From contig MNCI01007580.1 of NCBI GenBank assembly GCA_015680685.1, forward strand, positions 12,745-44,011: DNA of 31,267 nt. Direction: 5' to 3'. The notes under the pieces are model-generated. The model was not told the DNA's origin, searched no databases, and saw only the letters and a list, made by a program, of their open reading frames with translations. Below are positions 11,361-21,361 of the stretch, in pieces; the first letter of the stretch is position 1, and each line of letters begins with the position of its first letter. Source of the DNA: Gnetum montanum (lineage: Eukaryota > Streptophyta > Gnetopsida > Gnetales > Gnetaceae). The position numbers and the translations under genes were made by a program.

Positions 11361-11378
11361 TCCCCGGCAACGGCGTCT
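11361..11378 (-). promoter_or_regulatory. Element A primer-binding site (tRNA-Asp type)
   Basis: On the minus strand AGACGCCGTTGCCGGGGA follows the 5' LTR after one base. It matches TGGCGCCGTTGCCGGGGA, the Athila-type site complementary to the 3' end of tRNA-Asp, except at the first three positions. One of these differences (TGGC to AGAC, third base) is a G-to-A change. Confidence 0.85.
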
Positions 11379-11379
11379 A

Positions 11380-12208
11380 TGATGAGTGGCAAGGTACCCC
11401 TACACTCAACCATACGAATATGAGCATTACACGCTATCTAGTCGAACTCTGCAGACTAAGTGCCTACATGCCTTATGGAACACTTAAGGTTAATCATTCG
11501 TTGTCTTCCCAGACTTACTTGTATTTGTCACGGTTGTATGGTTAAGTAAGTCTGAGATATTTGATTTTTTATATTTTTTATGTTTTATCGCCTATGCTAA
11601 TGAGGAAAAGGGTGAAGAGACTAAGTAACTAACTTTAACTAACTAAGTTCTAATGCCTAACATCAGTATCTGTTCCCACTTGCTATTCACACCCTGAACC
11701 AATGCAACCTTCTGGGATTACCAAACGCTATTTGTTACTGGGATTAGCAAGCGTAACGCACGTGCTCGAAGCGGTCGTACTGAATGCACTTAACTAGGAG
11801 TTAAGTGTTGAGAGAGATTTAATTTACTAATAAAGCATTTAAAAAATTAACAATAATTAAAGTCCTATTTAGCTTAGTCCATGCACTCCAAGGTTTATCC
11901 AAAAGTTCGTCTTTATTTCCATACACAAACTTATGCTTAGGTACAATATTTGCTCGAATAAAGATCCATTCACTTTGGGACTCCTACTATGGGCACATGG
12001 AAATTACTCTAACTCTAGAATGGAAAAAATGCAAGAGTTTGGCTAAGGTCTAGATCTAGATGGAGAAACAAGGGAGAGCTGCTTCTTATTTATCAAAATG
12101 GCGGCAGACAACGATATCGCATATGCGATATCGCAGGAAATGTTGTGATATCGCGTATACGATATCACGTACGCGATATCGCGGTAGATGCAATATCGCG
12201 TCCCATCA
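11380..12208 (-). repeat. Element A 5' LTR
   Basis: 829 bp, TGATGAGTGG...CCCATCA on the plus strand, with the PBS inside the element to its left and ACCAT outside to its right. A TATA-like box (TTTGATAAATAAG, minus) is at 12085-12097. The presumed transcription start lies downstream of it toward lower coordinates. The U3 end holds the palindrome array at 12111-12200. Confidence 0.93.
12111..12200. repeat. Palindrome array in U3 of A 5' LTR (GCGATATCGC type)
   Basis: Five intact GATATC cores in GCGATATCGC-like palindromes, plus one degraded core (CAATATCG), spaced about 14-20 bp apart, with alternating spacers such as GTATAC and GTACGC. The array is CpG-rich in an otherwise AT-rich element. 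It lies immediately upstream of the TATA box in the element's sense. Confidence 0.85.
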
Positions 12209-12213
12209 ACCAT
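12209..12213. repeat. Target site duplication of element A, right copy
   Basis: ACCAT, identical to 2244-2248. Confidence 0.92.
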
Positions 12214-13460
12214 CATTAATACATTTAACTTTTTTTTGAATATTTTACACTTTCTTATATATTTTACTTTATTTTTAGTGTGTGCTTTTCTAATTTTTTC
12301 TCATAAACATGCTTTGTGCCAATAAGACACAGTGGTGTTGTAGTTGTTACTAATGGTGGTTTGTGCTTTATGTTTTGTTTGTTAATGTCTGGTTTCTATT
12401 TTTGAATTTTTGTGCTGATGGCTAAGTCATGGTTTCTTTTTCATAGAACAAGCAATGAGTCCATGACATCCACCCAGCCACAAACTCTATGGTTTTCCTT
12501 ATTTTGGAAATTTGATGTCCCTTTCATTAAATAAAATTTTAATAAACTAGTGACCTTAGTAGTTTCTAGAATTGAAAAGGATTCAAAGGTTTGTTCAGGG
12601 TGTGATTTCAAGGGAACTTAATACTCTTTGTACTATTCTACTTGCTTAGGTGCATGAGTGTTTTCATAGACTTCTTACCATTGATGTCAACCAATAATAG
12701 GAAGTTAAATAAAGTCCTTGAATAGTGTGGTTCCCATCCAATAAATAAATAAAGAAAAATAAAATATAGATATAAATATAAATAACATGTTGGAAATTCA
12801 AAGCACACCCCTTAGAATAGTAAATGGGCTACAAGCACTAGTTATGGGACTAGAAAGACAAGTTACCCATGCTTAAAGATCCCCTCTAACTATGGCCCTT
12901 TCTCACTTCCTGCTCCCCTTTTCTTCTTTTTATGGAATGGTGGTTATTCTATGGGAGTGTTCTTGTGTGTTAAGGGGATGGATCGATCTTGGAGTGACAA
13001 AGCGAAGTCATTGAAAGAGGTTGGTTTTGGTCTAGACTAAGGATGGATCTTCTCAAGTCATTTTAAATACAAAATCCACAAGGGACTTCTTATGACCTCA
13101 ATTTGGAATTCCGTTCCACCTGCCCATCTTCCGTCTATGTCGTCCATAACTCATCTTACTATCGATGTCCATATTCTTGATTCGATGTCTTGGTTTGACA
13201 TACTTGAATTCTTTGGTAGAATCTTTCAGGTTTTGGTCCTTAACTTCCATCAACCATTAATCACCTATGGGGCCCATGAACTCCTTAGGTTTTGGTTATC
13301 CAAGGGAAAACAAGGCATGTGCCTGCTATGGGGAGGACCCACTTGCATCTCTCTTGGTTGGGTTCATTAAGCACCTTATCCTTAGGCATTTTTACAATTA
13401 GAATCTTTTGTACGCCTATCTTCTACATCAAATGATGTGCTTCTTTACATATTTTTTTCA
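12209..13460 (+). other. E post-pol region, conserved with A and B
   Basis: Continuation of E after the A insertion. It has no long frame but aligns in order with the post-pol regions of A and B (both minus). Matching blocks include the segment around 12590-12700 (GGGTGTGA followed by AGGG-ACTTAAT), the segment at 12800-12850 containing CAAAGCACACCCCTTAG, the segment at 12900-13060, and the 23-bp motif at 13321-13343 (GCCTGCTATGGGGAGGACCC and ACT). Homology fades near 13460. Confidence 0.7.
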
Positions 13461-14142
13461 ATGAACACATTCTCCATCAATTTTTTAAATTTTTGAGATT
13501 TCAAAGACCCTCTTCCATGATTTCATCATATTCTTGGCTTTTCTGGGACTCCATGGATTCCAAATTCATTAAAAAATTTCTTATATTTTTTAATATATAT
13601 AAAATTCACAATTTTACCTATGAGCTTCATATATGGGGCCTTATCGATGGAGCAGATGCGTATACGAGGCCTTATATATGTGGCCTTGTTGATGTAGCAG
13701 AAAAATAGTATAGTATCTATATGCGTGACCCCACTTTGAAATTTTTACATTTTCTCATAAATGCCAAGGGAGTTTTTCAAATTTTCAGAGCCCATAACTT
13801 CCTAACTATTTATCTAAATCACTCTATTCTTCGACCCTACAGCTATCAAAGATAAGTTCTCAGTCATGGGGGCCACAAATGTGCCATTTTTAACAGAAAT
13901 TTTTTTGCCATTTTTCTAACTCCCACAAGGGTTTAACTAAGAAATCAAGTATTAAACACTAAATTACAAGAGTTAAACCTTTTCAACAAGCTTCGATGAC
14001 ATTTATAATAAATAATTAATAAAATAATCAATTTGCCATGGTCCAACCTTAGCCAAAGTGTAACTAACTAATGAGATCAGGTATTCAAAAACTTAAGGAT
14101 ACACATCATATCTACTAATCCATGGATGTGTTGCAACTACAA
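13460..14142 (+). other. E-specific spacer before the extra ORF
   Basis: AT-rich, with no frame that looks coding and no LTR, PBS or PPT boundary that I can support. A short stretch at 13640-13705 has GGCCTTATCGATGGAGC and a related GGCCTTGTTGATGTAGC copy. These look superficially like the palindromic modules in the E LTR (17310-17367). A CATGGGGG tract occurs at about 13865. Nothing else is recognised. Confidence 0.45.
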
Positions 14143-17107
14143 ATGGCACCAAAAGGTAAACACATGTAGGAATTAGGACTGTCTCAACCAAGGGAGAAAT
14201 GACCTAGAATAAGATGGGGCCAAGTATAGGCCTAAGAAGAACCACTTGCAACCCACACCACAGATCCTCTTAGGGAAGAGGCCAAGGTGGAATCTATTCA
14301 ACATATTCCAGAACCATCAGCAACAACAAAACATTACCACTGAGATGATGGATTAGTGTAGCAATAAAATCTTGAGGTGACCTTGATAGAAGCCTACCTG
14401 AATCAAATCAGATCAAAGGAGGTCCAAAAAATGATGCTCTAGGAGTTAAACTTTGATCCTTTCCTAGAGCAAGCACCAAAAGAAGTGTAGGACCAACTAA
14501 AGGCCTCTTCCATGTGGCCAATCATCACTTCCATTGAGAAGTGGTACATGAACGACACATTCTTATTTTGGAACAATAGGCAAACTGGATTAATAGTAAA
14601 AATCAAGGACATCTCAGTGTCCTACTTGGTGCAGGCCATTGTTGAAGTGCTTGGGTTGCTAGAAACATGGGTGAATCTCACTAAGATTTCAATGTAGGAA
14701 GACCTCAACATTAAGAAATAATGGATGCAATGGTACTAAGGTGTTGACTGCAAGGAGTTTAGTGTGCTCACACTAGCAAAAAGGATCTACTATAAGATTG
14801 TAGCCTTCCATCTTGATCCCACGATGAGGCCAAGAAAAATCACTACCATTTTTGCTTATGCATGTGCTGCTTTGAGGAGGAGATTCCCTGTTAACCTTTC
14901 ATAGCTGATTTTTCTAGATATGAAGAAGTGATTTAAGGAAAATGAATGTGGAAGGAAGACACTTCTCTTCCAATGCCTCATCAGAAAATTCTATCGGAGG
15001 GGAGGAATAGTCTGTTATACGAATGATGCTATCAAGCATGCTTCGATCTCTAATTGGGCAAAGATGATAAAAGATAAGATGCTTGCAACAATCATTCAAG
15101 AAGAGTAGTAGTAGCCACCACCTCCACCTACTACTCAAACAATTGTGTTGGACATTGTTGCAATAGCCCAATAATTACATGACTACCAAAAATGGCTCTT
15201 GAGTAAACAAGAGCAATGAGCATGCATGAGTGGTAGGGATCCATCTGTGTATTGACCAACAATGAGTCACCTAAATGAGGTGGTCCAAACAATTAGCTTT
15301 ATGGGTAGAGGTGGATCCATTTTCTCATCCTAAAGAATGCAGTTGTCTGTGAGATCGAATTCTAGTGCTAGAGAGGTTATGGTATCTTTCGCAAAATAGT
15401 AGCCACTCCCAAAAATTTCTAGGAACACTACAACCTTCTCAATGTGCTTGGAGGAAGGTGAGGGGGCAACAATATTGGTGATGTAGCTCCAAGGGTAAGA
15501 GATAGCAACAAATGTGGTTGCTGATTGAATTACTAAAATACTCAATGCACTTGTAGCATCTGTACCAAATGTCACTACACTTAAGGATGTGCAAACATCC
15601 ATAGGAATCACAAGGGGAAAAATAAATGTAGCACAACATGATGAACTATTAGACCAATTGGTGACAACTGGAATCACATTTAGGTGTCTTTGATCTTTCA
15701 GATAATATTACTGCAACCCAGTTGGAGCTACTAGAGGAAAGGGACAAAAACATCATCTTGGAGGGGCACCTCGAAACAACTAAGGAGCTGAATGAACACT
15801 TGGTTGTTGAAGTTGCCAAATTAAGAGCTCAAATTGCTAATCTTACATTTCTCAACTTGACATTGATAAAAGATGAAGCTCTTGAATAGATTTACACTAG
15901 ATTGGAAGGAGTTGAGGGTGTAATGGAGAAAATGGTGTTCTACCAATCCTTGGCAAAGGCTACACAACACAAAATTAAAAAGGCTTTGGATTAGACCCAC
16001 CAAGAGAATGTATAATTTCCCACAAAGAACTGTTGCCTATGGAATGTTGATGAGCACAAACAATAATTAACTGACTTCATCTATTAATAGCAGGAGCAAC
16101 TAACTAGAGTGAATACAGAGTTAAGGAGATTAGTAGCTAAAAATAGAAACCTCTATATGAAGGAGGTCCATGCCCTTCCCCAAAATACTATAATAGAGGT
16201 GGCCACCTAGAAATCAGAGGCTCTCAAATTTGAGAGAGTCAAAGATCATTACAGATATTAGGTTAGTCTATAGAAAGAAGTAAATGAAAAACACATCTAG
16301 TTGGTGAAGGTGATAGTAAATGAAACCCTCCAACAAGTCCAACAAGGAAGAGAATTATAACAACCCATCGTTGATGGGATAGGTGCCCACAACAAGGTGG
16401 AGATTCACATGAAGGAGTTACAGATTAAGGAGATGACAAAATACATGGAGCTTGTCAATCTCTGATATGCAAAGCTAGCCATGTTGACTACTAGATGGCC
16501 ATAGTCAAAACTAGAGAAGTAAGTGGCTAGCTCATACTTATTGTACAAGGCTGAGTTTAAGCATTACAAAGACACCAAGCAAAAGCTTGCATTGGCAAAT
16601 GCTAAAATCAAAGTTGTCAAGGGTAAATACACTGATCAAAGATCTACTACTGAAAACTTGGCCAAATGGATGAATGACTACTATGAGCTACAAAACGTAG
16701 TCAAGAAATTCAATGTCAAACACAAACAATTTGTTACCTAGTTTATCAATGCTAAGGAGTTGTTCCTAGTAATGTCCTATCTGTGGGATATCCCCATTCT
16801 AGTCCACATCAGCAATACCACATGGAGTGTGAATGATCCCTAGAGTAAGAAGGAGAAGATTAAGGCATTACTAGATGCCTTTCACCTTCCACTAGAGGTT
16901 GTAGCTATAGAAGGATAGCCACAGCTACCTTAGCACCACACGTGCTTGAAGTCGATGAAGGTCCTTGAGAACCTCAAGAGCCTCCATCGCCTAGGATTGC
17001 CTAATCTTGTCCACTATCTTTATGCCATCAGTGGATGTGCTGTCCAATTTCATGTAGTCATATCATGGTGTTTAATTTGGTGTCATGAACACCACAATTT
17101 TTTGTAA
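14143..17107 (+). pseudogene. Large extra ORF after pol in E (env position), degenerate; possible plant transposon protein with coiled coil
   Basis: About 990 codons read on the plus strand, from MAPKGKH at 14143 to a TAA at 17105-17107, with one frameshift near 15690 and dozens of stops, mostly TAG or TAA. Residues about 120-330 form a helical domain with a WYMNDTFLFW start, an AKRIYYKIVAFHLDP block and a LLFQCLIRKF block. A Gln/Pro/Thr-rich linker with PPPP follows at about residue 324. Residues about 520-870 are strongly Glu/Lys/Leu-rich and look like a long coiled coil. The pattern of the first domain reminds me of the putative plant transposon protein family found downstream of pol in some Athila-like elements, but I cannot confirm this. 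I see no signal peptide or clear transmembrane segment. It is absent from A and B. Confidence 0.55.
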
Positions 17108-17218
17108 TTTGTTGATTTGTACACTTGGGCACTCAGTTTTGTTATGTCAAAAGTTAGTCAATAATCCAATACCTTCCCAATTTTGTAAAGGAACTTGACA
17201 ATGAGTTTTCATTCAATC
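17108..17218 (+). other. E terminal internal region before PPT
   Basis: Non-coding segment that aligns with the last 100-190 bp before the PPT in A (3054-3160) and B (22580-22760). Shared tracts include CATGAACAC, TTGGGCACT, GTTAGTCAA and TTTTGTAAAGGAACT. This ties the extra ORF region to the 3' end of an element of this family. Confidence 0.75.
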
Positions 17219-17227
17219 ATGGGAGTA
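17219..17227 (+). promoter_or_regulatory. Element E polypurine tract
   Basis: ATGGGAGTA immediately before the LTR start TGATGAGTG. It is preceded by GAGTTTTCATTCAATC, which is the same as in B. Marks 17228 as a 3' LTR start. Confidence 0.85.
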
Positions 17228-18174
17228 TGATGAGTGTTAAAGTGTTGCATTGATGGGCCCCCATTAACGTGACCTTCTCGACAAGACCTTGTTTACGTGA
17301 TGTTGCCCTATTGATGGGGCTACATCGATGTAGTGTTTGCTACATCTACAAGGCTTCATCGATGTAGCCCTATAATAAAAACTATAAATACGAGCTCACA
17401 ACTGTGTTTATGGGGAGTCAAGTGATAGTTGTAGCAGAGCTCTTGTAGTTTTTCCATTTGAGAGTTAGAATATTTCTCTGAGTGCTCGTAGCAGGAGTCA
17501 GCAAGTATACGGATCTTTATTTAAGCATTGTTGTACCTCAACCACACTAGTGTGTATGGCAATAAAGATGAGCCTTTTGATTAAAATTTGCAACACATAG
17601 AATAGATTAATGATTTATTTATGCATTTATTATTTTCATTAAAGATGCAAATAATTAAGCTTAATTAGACTTTAAGCAATTAGTTAATCAATTAAGCTAA
17701 GTAGATTAAGCACATAAGTACAATCGCTTCGAGCATAACCACGTATTCACTTGGTAATCCCAATAGTGTTATTGCTTGGTTCGCCTAGTAGCATAGCTCT
17801 TGGTATCCTAGTAGTGGATACGTGGGTTCAGGATATGTACAGAAAGTGGGACTGGATACTTATATTAGGACTAGTTAGAGACTAGTTAAATAGTTAAATT
17901 AAATTAATTATTAAATTACTTCATCTCTCTAATTTAAGTACTAAGGAACATAAACCATAAAACAATAAAAATCATATGCCTTGATTACACTTAACCATAT
18001 CTTTGTACATCACAAGTGTAATTAGGAAGACAATGCATGACCATTAGGGCAAGGTTCACTTCCTAGATGACTAGTGTACTAAAAAATGTAGAGTGCACGG
18101 AATTTAACCAGATCATGTATGAATGCTTCATGATTCGTATGGTTGAGCATAGGAATACCTTTCACCACTCATCA
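17228..18174 (+). repeat. Element E 3' LTR
   Basis: 947 bp with a perfect 9-bp terminal inverted repeat, TGATGAGTG...CACTCATCA. The PPT lies directly on its left. A TATA box (CTATAAATACG) is at 17382-17392 and an AATAAA-type signal at about 17563 (GGCAATAAAGATGAGCC). To its right there is no PBS. A second, truncated LTR end begins at once. The other LTR of E lies outside the window, so age cannot be estimated. Confidence 0.83.
17310..17370. repeat. Palindrome array in U3 of E LTR (CTACATCGATGTAG type)
   Basis: A perfect 14-bp palindrome CTACATCGATGTAG (17320-17333), a half copy CTACATCTAC (about 17340) and a near copy CTTCATCGATGTAG (17354-17367), ending 15 bp before the TATA box. Same position as the arrays of A and B but different sequence. 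Confidence 0.75.
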
Positions 18175-18703
18175 TTTATGCATTTATTATTTTCATTAAT
18201 TAAGTGATTAATTAGGCTAGAATAATTAAGACTTTAAGTAATTAATTAAGAAAAATAGACAAGCATACGTAAGTATGACCTCTTTGAGCATATGTATAAC
18301 ACTTGTTAATCCCAGTACTACTTGACACTTGGTCGTCCAACAATGTTGTACGTGTTTAGGATGTGTACGAAATGTGGGACTAGATGCTTATGTTAGGATA
18401 GTTAATTATTAATTAGTAATTAAATTAGTTAACTTAGTTAATCAATTTATCCTCAATCTATTACCAACCTTAGGTGAACAAAATATAAAAATAATAAAAA
18501 TCATGTATCTCAATTACACTTAACCATACAATTGAGCGTCATAAGTGTAGTTGGGAAGACAACGATCGTTCCATGATTAGATTCACCTTTTAGATTGAAT
18601 TTTATGTACGAGAACACTAGGAATCCATGGAATTCAACTGGATTGCACATGAACTCCTTAATGATTCATATGGTTGGGTGTAGGGGTACCTCACCACTCA
18701 TCA
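18175..18703 (+). repeat. Element C 5' LTR, distal part
   Basis: 529 bp ending CACTCATCA and followed by the PBS. It aligns with 17618-18174 of the E LTR. The first 24 bases of the two stretches are identical and the rest shows moderate divergence. The missing proximal part of this LTR should lie upstream of E, outside the window, if E inserted here. TTTAT (18175-18179) would then be the target duplication. Confidence 0.8.
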
Positions 18704-18704
18704 T

Positions 18705-18722
18705 TGGCACTATTGCCAAGGA
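18705..18722 (+). promoter_or_regulatory. Element C primer-binding site (tRNA-Asp type)
   Basis: TGGCACTATTGCCAAGGA, one base after the LTR end. It is a decayed form of TGGCGCCGTTGCCGGGGA. All its differences are transitions. Confidence 0.83.
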
Positions 18723-18862
18723 TTCTTAGCTAGTACTGTGCACTATAATTCTATAATTAGTGAAAATTACTCAACATCATTGAAATGAACCTAACAAAGT
18801 TAAATCATAATAATTAACCCAAACTATATTATAAGCACACTGAGAAACTGTTTCTAACAAAA

Positions 18863-21361
18863 ATATCTTCTTCTTCTCACAAGTGAGATGATTCTAAGTC
18901 AACATTACCACAAGAATGCAGAGTGATGTACACTCATCCTAATGAGTTTGTACCTGATTTCACTTACATCCTCCATTACTATGAATAAATGTGGTGGTGA
19001 GACATGGAAGGGAATGTTGTATTGCCACCTGACCAATTTGTTCCCAAGATGCAACTCCAAACTCTTACAAGGGGACATTGACGAGCTTCATAGAGAGTAC
19101 ATTATGAAAGAGCATGACTTCTGGGACTACTATCCCACTATGACACAACACAAACAAGATTGGCAACAGGGAAAGTGTCGTAAAGCCATGAAGGGGAAAC
19201 GATTCACTAATCCCTTGTTTTTGCTAAATCAAATGGATGATGAGGAACCTCTTTCTAAGGATTCCACACATGTAGACTCTCCACCTCTTGACTCTGGTGA
19301 AGGAGAGCCAAACCTAAATCCTAAATCAGTGATCAACAATCCAAATTCTAGTAACAATGAGTCCCATGATCATGGGAGCTCTAATAAAGGGAGTCAAAGT
19401 GGGCGCTTTGACAAGAATAATGATGATTTCTCTAAGGATTGTGACCGTTACAAATAGAGAGGAGGTGGCAAACATCATGGTGGTGGTAATCCTCCTCCCT
19501 CTTCATCATCTTCATCTGGATCAGCTTCCTCTTTTGAATTTGAAAAGAACTGTAGGTGGCAGGACAACAATTATAATCGTAGAGACCACCATGAACAAAG
19601 GGATGATAGAAGACATCATAGGCATCATCAAGATCATGATGATGAACCTTTCTTGGCCACTTGAAATATGCTCAACATCATACAGGCTATTAAAATTTCT
19701 ACCAAGCATGTGAAAGATAGCTAAATCAAGTGGCTAAACATGAACAATATCCCTAGATTTGAGGGGGAATATAACTCAGATACTCAAATGTAGCTACAAG
19801 CCTTTCATGAGGCCTATGCCTGAAAAAATATTGAAAATAATTGGCAAAAGCTCAAGTTGTTCCCCAGAATACTCATCAAAGAAGCAAAAAGTTAGTGTTG
19901 GTCTCTGGAACTAGAATCAATTTGTCAATGGAGCACAATGCTAGAACTATTTAATGACAAGTATTAAACGTATTCCAGAGTGTCAAACCTATGAATGCAA
20001 ATCCAAGGATAGAAATAAGAAACACATAAACCCTTAAATGTTGCCATGGGTAGAATATTTTCATTATTACACTGATGCCCTAGCGATGGTTACTCTTAGA
20101 GGGAACAACTTTGCCATATCATAGATGGGCTTTTCTTAGAAACATGGAGGATCCTTGGGATCTATGCCCAAGGAAGACTATCAAAATTAACAGCCCATTA
20201 GATACAAAGGCTAATTTAGTAGGTAGAAAAAGAAGAAGGAGAGTTGAGAAAACATGAAAGTGTAGCAGAATATAATAGGGACCCTTCCATTAGAAAGAAG
20301 AAGATCTACTTGTCTGACAGTGAGGAGGAGTCATCTCTTGATAAGGTGGTGCAAGGAAAGACCTTGTCGATCCAAAAATCTATGTCTAAAATTTCAACCA
20401 AGGAAGATAAAATGTGGGATTCATTAGATGAAAAATTCCAAAATACTCTAAAAATCATAAAAGAATCAAAAGAGTAGAGTAGTGATTATGATCGTATAAG
20501 GTAGAAAGAAGATGAACATGTCTACCAAAGGTACAAGGACAAAGCTACTACAATAGAAAAAGTTATGGAGACTGAATTAGATGATGATGGTGGATGTGAC
20601 ATTTGCCACTACGAACATCCTAAGGGATGTTACGCTGTTATGTCACACTTACAAGAATCTAGGATGTATGCTTTGAATCCATGACTATCAAAAAGTAAAA
20701 TACCTAAAATATTGCTTTATCCTCAAGGCAATCCCAAGTAGTTCCACCAACAACAATGTTATTATCCAAGTGTAACTCCACCATAATCATATAAGTAGTA
20801 TTAGTGATGGCAGCAATCATAGTTGTGGGGGATGGCACCACCATGGCAGTAGTACCCTTACAGGCAGCCAAATCTATATGGGTACTATGTTCAGCAACCC
20901 TTATCTCTACATGACTCTTTCAGTCACATTTCCCCTTTCCAACATCACTACTACCCCCTTGAATTCCACGAAACTCATTCTCCAACTCCTAGGGAGGATT
21001 CAATATTCCATCCATATCTTGCTCATGTGTTTGCACCTATCCCTCAACCCTCAACATAGCTATCTCCTACTCCATCCATGCAGGGCGAGCTTCTAGCTCA
21101 ACCATAATAATGTAATACTACAAGGGCCATTAATCTACAATTGGTTAATTAGCTAAGTGGTTTGAAACCTAAATCTTGCAAACAACCATTCTTCCAACCC
21201 AACAACCCTCACAAAGTCATGCGGTTAGTCACCCTGCTCCTTTCTCATCCTCTGAAAATCATCAAATCGAGAGCTCTTTAAACTAAATGCCTCCCAAGAT
21301 TAGCACTATTATGTTAACTCATGTCATATCTGACTAAATCTGGGCTGGCAACCTTCCCAGG
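18863..21361 (+). pseudogene. C gag
   Basis: Gag homologous to that of A, in several frames. The start can be placed exactly: ATA-TCT-TCT-TCT-TCT-CAC-AAG at 18863 corresponds to the MSSSSHK opening of A, so the start codon has changed from ATG to ATA. The next matching block is YTHPNEFVPDFTYIL (about 18926). The retrotransposon gag domain lies at about 19740-20230 (IPRFEGEYNSD, LQAFHEAYA, SLELESICQW, ELFNDKY). A charged segment is at 20244-20477. The compact zinc motif CDICHYEHPKGC is at 20595-20630, and a Pro/Gln/Tyr-rich tail runs to the B insertion. The frame is interrupted about 20 codons upstream of the protease by element B. Confidence 0.83.
21357..21361. repeat. Target site duplication of element B, left copy
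   Basis: CCAGG; the right copy at 28360-28364 is CCAAG. The uninterrupted counterpart in element A (minus, 8628-8655) reads CTCAAG at this point. The original was therefore probably CCAAG and the left copy has one transition. Confidence 0.82.

Larger units (their letters stand above)
2249..12208 (-). mobile_element. Element A: full-length Athila-like Ty3/gypsy retrotransposon
   Basis: A complete 9.96-kb element read on the minus strand. Its parts in element order are: 5' LTR (11380-12208), PBS (11361-11378), gag (from 11234), protease, reverse transcriptase, RNase H, integrase (to about 5080), a long non-coding post-pol region (3055-4990), PPT (3045-3053) and 3' LTR (2249-3044). It is flanked by perfect ACCAT duplications and sits in the post-pol region of element E. 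The reading frames are broken in many places but are longer and less decayed than those of C or E, so A appears younger. It has no long ORF between pol and the 3' LTR. Confidence 0.93.
165..18174 (+). mobile_element. Element E: Ty3/gypsy (Athila-like) element, interrupted by A, with an extra ORF after pol
   Basis: Plus-strand element whose 5' part lies outside the window. It contains RNase H and integrase (165-2100), a post-pol region cut by element A at 2248/12209, a long extra ORF (14143-17107), a PPT (17219-17227) and a 3' LTR (17228-18174). The two halves belong together because the A insertion is bounded by a perfect ACCAT duplication. In addition, 12209-13460 and 17080-17227 align in the same order with the post-pol regions of A and B. 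Relative to A and B, E carries about 3.6 kb of additional sequence between these blocks. That the extra ORF belongs to E, rather than to an unrecognised further insertion, is an inference. Confidence 0.75.

Noticed and set aside
12111-12200. Regularly spaced short repeats resembling a CRISPR array
   Set aside because: Units are 8-12 bp palindromes with irregular, related spacers inside an LTR of a plant retrotransposon; no cas genes and no bacterial features.
13640-13705. Possible 5' LTR start of a separate element carrying the extra ORF
   Set aside because: Only a loose resemblance to the U3 module of E; no TG start with matching inverted end, no CACTCATCA and no PBS follow before the ORF.
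15330-15677. 115-codon open stretch on the minus strand
   Set aside because: It is antisense to the extra ORF of E, has no recognisable domain, and the plus strand carries the continuing frame.
14143-17107. Host gene interpretation of the long frame in E
   Set aside because: No introns or splice-like structure, intense stop load, and it is framed by blocks homologous to element post-pol and pre-PPT sequence; an element gene is more likely.
17228-18703. A single 1.48-kb LTR for E and C together
   Set aside because: A complete LTR end (CACTCATCA with matching 9-bp inverted start) already occurs at 18174, and the remaining 529 bp repeat the preceding 557 bp.
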